From contig JBCDGG010000003.1 of the NCBI GenBank assembly GCA_038757905.1, positions 1-64,000 of the forward strand: a DNA stretch of 64,000 nt. Direction: 5' to 3'. Under the pieces are notes generated by a model. That model was not told where the DNA came from. It was given only the letters and a program-made list of their open reading frames with translations, and ran no database searches. Below are positions 43,217-51,146 of the stretch, piece by piece; the first letter of the stretch is position 1; each line of letters starts with the position of its first letter. The position numbers were made by a program, and so were the translations under genes. Source of the stretch: HLUCCA09 sp038757905 (lineage in GTDB: Bacteria > Pseudomonadota > Alphaproteobacteria > Rhodobacterales > Rhodobacteraceae).

Positions 43217-44215
43217 ATGCTGAACACCCAGGTCATCCTCGCCCGCCGCCCGGTCGGTGTGCCGCGCCCCGCGCATTTCGCCATCGAGACGGCCGAGATC
43301 GGCACGCCGGCGGAGGGCGAGGTGCTGGTGCGCGCCACCCATTGGTCGGTGGATCCGGCCATGCGCGGCTGGGCGAATGACGGCCCGAACTATGCACCCC
43401 CGGTGCCCCTTGGCACCCCGATGCGGGCCTTCGCGGTCGGAGAGGTGCTGACCTCCAACCACCCCGACTACCGCGGCGGCGACCTCGTGGAGGGCCTCTT
43501 CGGCTGGCAGACTCACGCAGTCGTCACAGGCGCGGAGATCGGGCGCAAAGTGACGGAGACGGACCTGCCGCCGACCTACGCTCTGGGCATCCTCGGCCTT
43601 AATGGCACCACCGCCTATTTCGGCTTGCGGGAAAGCTGCGGCGCCGCGGCGGGCGACACCGTCGTCGTCTCGACGGCGGCGGGCGCCGTCGGATCGGCGG
43701 TGGGCCAGATCGCCAAGATCCTCGGCTGCCGGACGGTCGGCATCGCGGGTGGGCCCGACAAGATCCGCCAGTGCCGCGACGCCTTCGGCTATGATGCAGC
43801 CATCGATTACAAGACCGAGGACGTGTCCGCTGCCCTCGCGCTGCACTGCCCGGACGGCGTCGATTGCTATTTCGACAATACCTGCGGCCCAATCTCGGAC
43901 GCCGTGATGCAGCATCTCGCGCCCGGGGCGCGGATCACCGTCTGCGGCACGGCCGCCGTCACCGAGTGGGACCCGCCGCCCCTCGGGCCGCGCGTGCACC
44001 GTCAATTGCTCGTCGCCCGGGCGCGGATGCAGGGCTTTCTCATCTTCGACTACAAGGACCGGCTGCCGGAGGCGCGTGCCGCCCTCGCCGACTGGCTTCG
44101 GGCAGGCAAACTGACCGTGCGCGAGCATATCCTCGACGGACCGGAGGCCGCGCCCGGCGCCATCGAGATGCTCTATCGCGGCGCGAATACCGGCAAGCTG
44201 ATCGTCGCCGTCTGA
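43217..44215 (+). CDS. NADP-dependent MDR oxidoreductase
   Basis: A 332-residue zinc-independent medium-chain dehydrogenase/reductase of the leukotriene B4 dehydrogenase / CurA-like group, which reduce enones or quinones with NADPH. Landmarks are the N-terminal VRATHWSVDPAMRGWANDGPNY (near residue 40), the Rossmann loop VSTAAGAVGSAVGQIAKILG (near 150), GGPDKIRQC and the C-terminal EGRL-like KDRLPEARAALADWL. The ATG at 43,217 has GCAGGAGG upstream, placed in the last unit of the 120-bp repeat array. Physiological substrate unknown. Confidence 0.88.
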   Translation: MLNTQVILARRPVGVPRPAHFAIETAEIGTPAEGEVLVRATHWSVDPAMRGWANDGPNYAPPVPLGTPMRAFAVGEVLTSNHPDYRGGDLVEGLFGWQTHAVVTGAEIGRKVTETDLPPTYALGILGLNGTTAYFGLRESCGAAAGDTVVVSTAAGAVGSAVGQIAKILGCRTVGIAGGPDKIRQCRDAFGYDAAIDYKTEDVSAALALHCPDGVDCYFDNTCGPISDAVMQHLAPGARITVCGTAAVTEWDPPPLGPRVHRQLLVARARMQGFLIFDYKDRLPEARAALADWLRAGKLTVREHILDGPEAAPGAIEMLYRGANTGKLIVAV

Positions 44216-44322
44216 CCGCGCGCCGCCGAGGCGGCGGCAGGCAGCGGCACGCCCCTGCGCGCCAGCCCGCCCTTTCCCTCGCTCCGCGCCTCGTCTAACC
44301 CTGTCCCAAGGGAGGACCAATC

Positions 44323-46641
44323 ATGCACGACGATCAGGCCGATGGCATCCAAGAGGCGCCCGATGCGGAGGATCCCGGCGCAGACGTCCATTCCGCACCG
44401 CTGCATTACCACGAGCACCCGCGCCCCGGAAAACTCGAGATCCGCGCCACCAAGCCGCTGGCGAACGGGCGCGATCTGGCCCTCGCCTACTCTCCCGGCG
44501 TGGCCGAAGCGTCGATGCAGATCGCCGACGATCCCGCCTCGGCCTCGCGCTTCACGAGCCGCGGCAACCTCGTCGCCGTGGTCTCCAACGGTTCCGCCGT
44601 GCTCGGCCTCGGCAATATCGGGGCGCTGGCCTCCAAGCCGGTGATGGAAGGCAAGGCGGTTCTGTTCAAGAAGTTCGCCTCCATCGATTGTTTCGACATC
44701 GAAGTGAATGAGAGCGACCCCGAGAAACTGGCGGAGATCGTCTGCGCGCTGGAGCCCACCTTTGGGGCCATCAACCTCGAAGACATCAAGGCACCGGACT
44801 GTTTCATCGTCGAACGTATCTGCCGCGAGCGGATGAACATCCCCGTCTTCCATGACGACCAGCACGGCACAGCGATCGTCGTCGGCGCGGCCGCGACGAA
44901 CGCCCTGCGCGTGGCGCGGAAGTCCTTCTCGGACATCAAGGTGGTGAGCACCGGCGGCGGGGCTGCCGGGATTGCCTGCCTCAACATGCTTCTGAAGCTC
45001 GGGGTTAAACGTGAAAACGTCTGGCTATGCGATGTCCAAGGCCTCGTCTACGAAGGTCGCTCCGAGGATATGACCCCGCAAAAGGCCGCCTTCGCTCAGG
45101 CGACCGACAAGCGCACCCTCGGCGAGGTGATCGACGGGGCCGATCTCTTTCTCGGGCTCTCCGGCCCGCGCGTGCTGAGCCGTGAGATGGTGGGCAAGAT
45201 GGCGGGCCCGCCGATCATCTTCGCGCTGGCCAACCCGACGCCGGAGATCGAGCCGGACGAGGTGCGCGCCGTCGCGCCGGATGCCATCATCGCGACGGGC
45301 CGTTCCGATTATCCCAATCAGGTCAACAACGTGCTCTGCTTTCCGTTCATCTTCCGGGGCGCGCTCGATGTCGGCGCGACGGAGATCAACGACGCGATGC
45401 AGATCGGCTGTATCGAGGGCATCGCCGCCCTCGCCCGCGCAACCACGAGCGCCGAAGCGGCCGCGGCCTATCGCGGCGAGCGGCTGACCTTCGGCGCCGA
45501 TTATCTGATCCCGAAGCCCTTCGATCCGCGGCTGATCGGCGTCGTCGCCTCCGCCGTGGCCAAGGCCGCGATGGAATCGGGCGTTGCCACGAAGCCGATG
45601 CCCGACCTGAAGGCCTATCGCGAGCGGCTCGACGGCTCCGTCTTCCGGTCGGCGCTTCTGATGCGCCCGGTCTTCGCCGCCGCCGCCCAGGCCGCCCGCA
45701 CCATCGCCTTCGCCGAGGGCGAGGACGAGCGTGTGTTGCGCGCCGCACAGGCCATGATCGAAGACACGACCGACAGCCCGATCCTGATCGGCCGTCCCCG
45801 CGTCGTCGAAGCGCGCTGCGAGCAGGCCGGGCTGACGATTCGACCGGGCCGGGATTTCGACCTCGTCAATCCGGAGGACGACCCGAGGTATCGCGAGTAT
45901 TGGGAGACCTACCATACGATCATGGCCCGCCGCGGTGTGACGCCGGATCTCGCCCGGGCGATCATGCGCACCAACACCACGGCGATTGCCGCGATCATGG
46001 TCTACCGGGGCGACGCCGACAGCATGATATGCGGCACCTTCGGGCAATATCTTTGGCACTTGAACTATGTGCGGCAAGTGCTTGCGAACAGAGAGAGAAG
46101 CCCGTGTGGCGCCCTGTCTCTGATGATCCTGGAGGACGGCCCGCTCTTCATCGCCGACACGCAGGTTCATCAGGTGCCGACACCGGAGGAGATCGCCCGA
46201 TCCGCCATAGGCGCAGCGCGGCACGTCAAACGCTTCGGTCTGACCCCTAAAGTGGCGCTCTGCTCGCATTCCCAGTTCGGCAACATGGACAGCGATTCTG
46301 GCCGCCGGATGCGCGCGGCGATGGATGTGCTGGCAACGCAGGAGGTGGACTTCGAGTTCGAGGGCGAGATGCATGTCGACGCCGCGCTCGACCCGGCATT
46401 GCGTGCCCGCCTGCTGCCCGACAGCCGGATCGAGGGTGCCGCGAACGTTCTGATCTTTAGCTCGGCCGACGCCGCATCGGGCGTGCGCAACGTGCTGAAG
46501 ATGAAGGCCGGGGGGCTGGAGGTTGGCCCGATCCTAATGGGGATGGGCAACACGGCGCATGTGGTCACCCCGTCGATCACCGCGCGGGGCTTGCTCAACA
46601 TGTCCGCCGTGGCCGGAACGCCCGTGGCCCATTACGGCTAG
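44323..46641 (+). CDS. maeB: MaeB, NADP-malic enzyme with phosphotransacetylase-like domain
   Basis: A 772-residue cytoplasmic enzyme converting malate to pyruvate with CO2 release and NADPH formation. The malic domain (about 1-430) has SPGVAEASMQIADDP, GNIGALASKPVMEGKAVLFK, NLEDIKAPDCFIVE and the nucleotide loop VSTGGGAAGIACLNML. The C-terminal 330 residues form a phosphotransacetylase-like domain (about 445-770; RTIAFAEGEDERVLRAAQ, PGRDFDLVNPEDDPRYREY), usually catalytically silent and regulatory, sensitive to acetyl-CoA. An acidic 25-residue head precedes the domain. AAGGGAGGA precedes the ATG. Confidence 0.95.
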   Translation: MHDDQADGIQEAPDAEDPGADVHSAPLHYHEHPRPGKLEIRATKPLANGRDLALAYSPGVAEASMQIADDPASASRFTSRGNLVAVVSNGSAVLGLGNIGALASKPVMEGKAVLFKKFASIDCFDIEVNESDPEKLAEIVCALEPTFGAINLEDIKAPDCFIVERICRERMNIPVFHDDQHGTAIVVGAAATNALRVARKSFSDIKVVSTGGGAAGIACLNMLLKLGVKRENVWLCDVQGLVYEGRSEDMTPQKAAFAQATDKRTLGEVIDGADLFLGLSGPRVLSREMVGKMAGPPIIFALANPTPEIEPDEVRAVAPDAIIATGRSDYPNQVNNVLCFPFIFRGALDVGATEINDAMQIGCIEGIAALARATTSAEAAAAYRGERLTFGADYLIPKPFDPRLIGVVASAVAKAAMESGVATKPMPDLKAYRERLDGSVFRSALLMRPVFAAAAQAARTIAFAEGEDERVLRAAQAMIEDTTDSPILIGRPRVVEARCEQAGLTIRPGRDFDLVNPEDDPRYREYWETYHTIMARRGVTPDLARAIMRTNTTAIAAIMVYRGDADSMICGTFGQYLWHLNYVRQVLANRERSPCGALSLMILEDGPLFIADTQVHQVPTPEEIARSAIGAARHVKRFGLTPKVALCSHSQFGNMDSDSGRRMRAAMDVLATQEVDFEFEGEMHVDAALDPALRARLLPDSRIEGAANVLIFSSADAASGVRNVLKMKAGGLEVGPILMGMGNTAHVVTPSITARGLLNMSAVAGTPVAHYG

Positions 46642-46661
46642 GGCGCACGGGGACGCGCCCT
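46640..46661. terminator. Hairpin between convergent maeB and J-domain gene
   Basis: AGGGCGC / GCGCCCT arms (7 bp, 8-nt loop) begin inside the maeB stop codon and end at the stop of the convergent gene. No T-run; possible bidirectional transcript end. Confidence 0.4.
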
Positions 46662-47381
46662 TCAGGCCGGCGACGGCTCTGCCGCGGCCTCCACGCCTAG
46701 GGCCGCGCCGAAACGGATGCGCACATCCCGCGCGTTCGGAAACAGCCGCGCCCGGGTGGCGTCGGGGATCCGCAGATCGCCCGATTTCCGGTCCTGCGTG
46801 CTGATCGCCAGAAGCTGCGGCTTCTGCCGCCGCGTGCATTCCAGAACCGCCGTGGGCAGGGCAACGCAGTTCACCCCGGGCGACAGGACCGACGCCACGA
46901 GATAGGTCAGCAGACGCCCCTCCCGCTCGATGGCACCCGGGACGTGATCCGCACCGCCCTCGGCCGGATCGGTCGGCGCGTCTGCCTGCAGGCGCAGATG
47001 CGCCGCGAACGGGTGCTTTCGCCCGCAACGGCGCTCGGCCAGCAACCCCCGGCACGCATACAGGATGTCGGGCCGGAGCGGCGTGACGCGGGGGGCCACC
47101 GCGGGCCGTTTGCGGCCCATCGTGGCGCATTGGCGCTGATACTTCATTGCGTCCCGGGCCCCCGCGGGCGTCGAGAACGCATAGGCCTCGTCCTTGCACA
47201 GAAAATCGTAGGCGGCCTTGGCCTGGATGAAGCCGGTCTGGTCGCCGCCATGCCGATCGGGGTGCATCTCGAAGGCGACGCGGCGCCATGCGGCCCGGAT
47301 TTCTTCCGGATCGGAGCCGTGGTTGACCCCCAGCAACTCGTAGGCGAGCGCCCGTGCCCGCACCCGATCAATCGGCCCCAT
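46662..47381 (-). CDS. J-domain protein
   Basis: A 239-residue protein with an N-terminal J domain (about residues 12-70), including the HPD motif in EMHPDRHGGDQ that stimulates DnaK ATPase. The remainder has no zinc fingers or substrate domain of classical DnaJ. It contains a Cys-rich part (YACRGLLAERRCGRKH) and ends in a variable Ala/Pro tail. It is a specialised co-chaperone of unknown client. Monocistronic, convergent with maeB. Confidence 0.85.
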   Translation of the reverse strand: MGPIDRVRARALAYELLGVNHGSDPEEIRAAWRRVAFEMHPDRHGGDQTGFIQAKAAYDFLCKDEAYAFSTPAGARDAMKYQRQCATMGRKRPAVAPRVTPLRPDILYACRGLLAERRCGRKHPFAAHLRLQADAPTDPAEGGADHVPGAIEREGRLLTYLVASVLSPGVNCVALPTAVLECTRRQKPQLLAISTQDRKSGDLRIPDATRARLFPNARDVRIRFGAALGVEAAAEPSPA

Positions 47382-47624
47382 GGTAACCTCACACCGTCTA
47401 CACCTCGAAAAGACTGCATGTCCGCCGCATTCTCGTCAAAATCTCCTTAGTTCCGTCATATTCTCGGCGACGATCCGCGGCGCTCTGCTGGATTGGCGAC
47501 GTTACGTTAACGCTGAGGCCCGCACGGGCGCGGGCCGGACACATTTCCGTACCGATCCGCCGGGTGGCGCGGTGCGGTGCGGTGGACCGGCGGGCCCCGG
47601 CGTGGCAGGAGCGCGAGCGGCCGG

Positions 47625-47685
47625 TTGACAGAAATGGCAAGTAAGATAATTACCGGCAGCCAATCAGAAAAAGACAAAATCTTAC
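47625..47685 (+). promoter_or_regulatory. Promoter/operator region of the meh-mct genes
   Basis: A consensus -35 TTGACA lies at 47,625-47,630. Downstream is the inverted repeat GTAAGAT (47,641-47,647) / ATCTTAC (47,679-47,685) and a direct repeat TTACCGG next to each arm. The -10 is uncertain (GATAAT or TAATTA). The AT-rich block stands out from surrounding GC-rich DNA and ends 12 bp before the meh ATG. The rest of 47,382-47,624 holds no gene. Confidence 0.5.
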
Positions 47686-47697
47686 CGGGAGGGCAGG

Positions 47698-48567
47698 ATG
47701 GAGGCCGCGAGTTCAGAGCATCCCAGGGGCGCCGAAGCCGTTGGGCGGCGTATAGAAACCACCGGCGGTGTCACGCACGTTCTAGCCAACATGCTCGGCG
47801 CCACGCTGCGCCCCGGTTGGCACGCGGACGCGCTGCGGGAGGGGGATGTCCTTCCGACGCTGTGGCACTGGGTGGCCTTTCCCCAGGATACGCCGATGGA
47901 GGCGATCGGCCCCGACGGGCACCCGGCGCTCGGCGCCTTCCTTCCCGATCTCGGGCTCGGGCGAAGGATGTGGGCCGGCGGCACGCTGAGCTTCCTGCAG
48001 CCGCTCCATGTCGGCGAGCCGCTGACCAAACGCTCCGAGATCACGGCCGTCGACTGGAAGCAGGCCGGCTCCGGCCCCCTTGCCATCGTCTCGCTCGCCC
48101 ATGTCATCGAAGGCGCAAACGGCCCTGCGATCGAGGAAAGCCAGCAGATCGTCTACCTGCCGATCCCGGACAGCTACCGCCCGCCGAAGCCGATCCCGGC
48201 GCCGGACGGCGCGGCCTTCGAAGAAACCGTCGCGATCGATGCGGTGCGACTCTTTCGCTACTCCGCCGCGACGTTCAACGGACACAGGATTCACTATGAT
48301 CGCCCTTACGCGACGCAGGTCGAGCATTACCCCGGCTTGATCGTCCATGGCCCGCTTCAGGCGACGCTGCTGATCGAGCGCGCGGTCCGCCACCGCGGCG
48401 GGACCCCGCCCATTCGGCTCACGCACCGGGGCGTGCATCCGATGTTCGACCATCAGCCCCTGAGGTTGCTCGGCCTCGACGAGGGGCAGACGATGAAACT
48501 GTGCACCGCAACGCGGCAAGAGGATGGGGGGCATCAGGGGATGCAGGTCAAGGCGGAGTGGGCGTGA
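47698..48567 (+). CDS. meh: Probable mesaconyl-C4-CoA hydratase
   Basis: A 289-residue double hot-dog MaoC-type hydratase. The N-terminal FAS1-like half (about 15-150) has MWAGGTLSFLQPLHVGEP. The C-terminal half carries the hydratase signature RYSAATFNGHRIHYDRPYA (Asn, His and Asp) and HYPGLIVHGPLQA. This arrangement is seen in 3-methylfumaryl-CoA (mesaconyl-C4-CoA) hydratase, which forms (S)-citramalyl-CoA. The assignment is strengthened by the overlapping partner gene, which resembles the mesaconyl-CoA C1-C4 transferase. GGGAGGGCAGG precedes the ATG. Other MaoC functions such as itaconyl-CoA hydration remain possible. Confidence 0.75.
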   Translation: MEAASSEHPRGAEAVGRRIETTGGVTHVLANMLGATLRPGWHADALREGDVLPTLWHWVAFPQDTPMEAIGPDGHPALGAFLPDLGLGRRMWAGGTLSFLQPLHVGEPLTKRSEITAVDWKQAGSGPLAIVSLAHVIEGANGPAIEESQQIVYLPIPDSYRPPKPIPAPDGAAFEETVAIDAVRLFRYSAATFNGHRIHYDRPYATQVEHYPGLIVHGPLQATLLIERAVRHRGGTPPIRLTHRGVHPMFDHQPLRLLGLDEGQTMKLCTATRQEDGGHQGMQVKAEWA

Positions 48568-49778
48568 TGGGCCTGCTCACCGGCATGCGCGTGATCGAGG
48601 GGTCGGCCTTCGTCGCGATCCCGCTGGCTGGAATGACCCTGGCCCAGATGGGCGCCGACGTCATTCGCTTCGACCGGCTCGAAGGCGGGCTCGACGCCAG
48701 GCGCTGGCCGGTCACCCAAGACGGCACGTCGCTGTTCTGGGCCGGGCTGAACAAGGGCAAACGGTCCGTGGCGGTGAACATGAAGGCGCCCGAAGGCCGG
48801 GATCTGATCACCCGCATCGTCACCGCCCCGGGAGACGACGCCGGATTGTTCCTGACCAACCTCCGCGTCCGCGGCTGGATGGACCATGAGACGCTGTCGA
48901 AGCTGCGCGCCGATCTGATCACGGTCACCCTGCTTGGGGACCGCCACGGCAACCCGGCGGTGGACTACTCCGTCAATCCGGCGCTCGGGTTCCCGATGGC
49001 CACGGGGCCCGAAGGCTCGACCGAACCGGTGGCCCATGTCCTGCCCGCGTGGGACTGTATCGCCGGAAACCTCGCAGTGTCGTCGCTGCTGGCGGCCGAG
49101 CGTCACCGATTGAGGACGGGGCACGGACAGGAGGTTGTCCTGGCGCTGAAGGATGTCGCCGCCGCCATGCTCGGCCATCTCGGCATCATCGGGGAGGTGG
49201 CCGTCAACGGTGTGGATCGCCAGAAGGCCGGGAATGCGCTCTACGGGGCCTATGGGCAGGATTTCGTGCTGGGGGACGGCGCGCGGATCATGGTGATCGG
49301 CCTGACCAACCGGCAATGGCGCGGTCTGGTCAAGGTCACGGGCACGGGCGATGCGATTGCGGCGCTGTCCTCGGCCACCGGGCTCGACCTGCGGGACGAG
49401 GGCAACCGCTGGCGCATGCGCGCGGAGATCACGGCGGTCCTTGCGCCCTGGTTCCACGCGCGCACCCTGCCCGACGTCGCGCCCGCGCTCGACACGGCGG
49501 GGTTGACCTGGTCGGAGTTCCGCAGCTTCGCGCGCGCCGTCCATGAAGATCCCGACCTGTCTCTGGACAACCCGATGATGGCCGAGATCGCACAACCGGG
49601 CATCGGAACCTATCGCGTTCCGGGCCTGCCGGTGACGTTCGGGGCGGCGCCCCGCACAGCGCCCGTCCCCGCGCCGCTTCTCGGCCAGCATACCGAAGAG
49701 GTGCTGGCGGACGTCGCCGGGCTTGCCTCCGGCGAGATCGGCCGCCTGATGGATGCCGGGATCGTCGCCGGCCCCTGA
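48567..49778 (+). CDS. mct: Probable mesaconyl-CoA C1-C4 CoA transferase
   Basis: A 403-residue family III (CaiB/BaiF) CoA transferase. The N-terminal Rossmann part has MRVIEGSAFVAIPLAGMTLAQMGADVIRFD, and the likely catalytic Asp is D163 in LPAWDCIAGNLAVSSLLAAE, close to the Asp165 I recall for Chloroflexus Mct. Mct moves CoA within one molecule from the C1 to the C4 carboxyl of mesaconate (2-methylfumaryl-CoA isomerase). The ATG overlaps the meh stop (TGATG), so both are made together. Intramolecular specificity is inferred from resemblance and the pairing; a generic CoA transferase is the alternative. Confidence 0.75.
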   Translation: MGLLTGMRVIEGSAFVAIPLAGMTLAQMGADVIRFDRLEGGLDARRWPVTQDGTSLFWAGLNKGKRSVAVNMKAPEGRDLITRIVTAPGDDAGLFLTNLRVRGWMDHETLSKLRADLITVTLLGDRHGNPAVDYSVNPALGFPMATGPEGSTEPVAHVLPAWDCIAGNLAVSSLLAAERHRLRTGHGQEVVLALKDVAAAMLGHLGIIGEVAVNGVDRQKAGNALYGAYGQDFVLGDGARIMVIGLTNRQWRGLVKVTGTGDAIAALSSATGLDLRDEGNRWRMRAEITAVLAPWFHARTLPDVAPALDTAGLTWSEFRSFARAVHEDPDLSLDNPMMAEIAQPGIGTYRVPGLPVTFGAAPRTAPVPAPLLGQHTEEVLADVAGLASGEIGRLMDAGIVAGP

Positions 49779-49871
49779 AGCGATGCCTCCCGATCGCAGC
49801 GCAACGGATTGGTAACGGCCCCCGGGGCACAACACGGCCATTCCGGAACGCGAACGGATCGGAGCGCACCC

Positions 49872-50990
49872 ATGCCGACCCTCTATTTCAGCGGCGATCA
49901 CGTCGCCTTCTTCGATGGCATGGATGCCAACGGATCGAAGACCAAGTTCACCGGCGTCGAGAACCCGTTCCTGGCGTCCGATGTCGTCGAGATCGTCATC
50001 CGGGATTCCGACGTGGGCGCGAATGGCGAGTTCGATCCCCATATGGTGCGTTTCGAACAGGTGACTGTTGTGCGCGACGGGGTGCGCCATGACTTCGAGG
50101 TCGACGACGGCGCGAAGATCAAGGAATGCGGCGGCGGCAGCGCGCCCGAACAAGGCGATACCTTCTTCATCACGAATGACGAGGTCGAAGCGCCGTCCTC
50201 CGGCCCGTTTTCGGGGCTGGAGGACGGCAAGCTCGTGTTCTCGACCGATGCGACCTTCACCACCGGTCAGACCACGGCCATCGTCCGGTCGCAGAACCTG
50301 GACCTGAACGAGGATGGCGACACGCAGGACGACGCGGAGGCCAAGAACGGCACGTTCAACGCCAAACCGGCCCTCAGCCCACCCTGCTTCGTCTCCGGCA
50401 CGCGGATCCTGACCCCGCTCGGGGAGGTTCCCGTCGAGGCGCTGCGCCCGGGGATGGAGGTGAGCCTCGCCGGGGGCGAGCGTGCCCCGGTTCTGCTGAC
50501 GGCCGCGTTCCCGCATCGCCTGTCCGGCTCGGGCGATCCCGTTCGCCCGGTGGTGATTCCCCCCGGGGCCCTCGGCCCCGGCCGGCCGAGCCGGCCGCTG
50601 CGGCTGTCGCCCCAGCACGCCCTGCCGATCTCTGATTCGCAATTGCCGGAGCTTCAGGACGCCGCAGCGGGACAGCCGGGGGCGTTCCTGCGCGCCAAGG
50701 CGCTTTGCGGCTGCCGCGGGATCTCGCAGCCGCCGCGCGCCGGGCGTGTGACCTATCACGCACTGCTCCTGCCCGCCCTGGGCGCGCTGGTTGCGGATGG
50801 GGCGCAGGCGCTGTCCCTCTGGCCCGGCCCGCGCGCCTTGCGGGCCATCGGGCCGGACCATGTCCGCTGGCTCGAACAGGTGTTTCCCGGTGTCTCGACA
50901 GCGCCGGAGCGGGCCTACGGGCCGCCGGGCACGCAAGTCCCGCGATGGGCGGTCCGCGACGCGCTGGGCTACCTCGTCCGCGCCGCCTGA
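49872..50990 (+). CDS. Hint-domain protein
   Basis: A 372-residue protein. The N-terminal 170 residues are an acidic domain (PTLYFSGDHVAFFDGMDANG, then acidic segments such as NLDLNEDGDTQDDAEAKNG) resembling those that precede Hint modules in Rhodobacteraceae. The Hint domain starts at about 175 with CFVSGTRILTPLGEVPVEAL; the Cys and the TP segment are typical of the self-splicing hedgehog/intein fold, and RLSPQHALPISDSQLPEL holds the conserved His. No signal peptide is evident; such proteins are often secreted by type I export. Whether it autoprocesses is unknown. Transcribed after mct with 93 bp between. Confidence 0.85.
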   Translation: MPTLYFSGDHVAFFDGMDANGSKTKFTGVENPFLASDVVEIVIRDSDVGANGEFDPHMVRFEQVTVVRDGVRHDFEVDDGAKIKECGGGSAPEQGDTFFITNDEVEAPSSGPFSGLEDGKLVFSTDATFTTGQTTAIVRSQNLDLNEDGDTQDDAEAKNGTFNAKPALSPPCFVSGTRILTPLGEVPVEALRPGMEVSLAGGERAPVLLTAAFPHRLSGSGDPVRPVVIPPGALGPGRPSRPLRLSPQHALPISDSQLPELQDAAAGQPGAFLRAKALCGCRGISQPPRAGRVTYHALLLPALGALVADGAQALSLWPGPRALRAIGPDHVRWLEQVFPGVSTAPERAYGPPGTQVPRWAVRDALGYLVRAA

Positions 50991-51146
50991 CCGCGCCGCC
51001 CGACCGCCCTTCCCGGCCGCGGCGCCACCCCTCAGGAGGGCCTCAATCGCGCCGCCCCGCGCCCACCGCAGGCGCGCGCATTTCGCCACCTTGCCGCGGG
51101 CGCCCCCGCTTGCCACAACCTCCCGGCGGAAGCGGAGGACTACACG

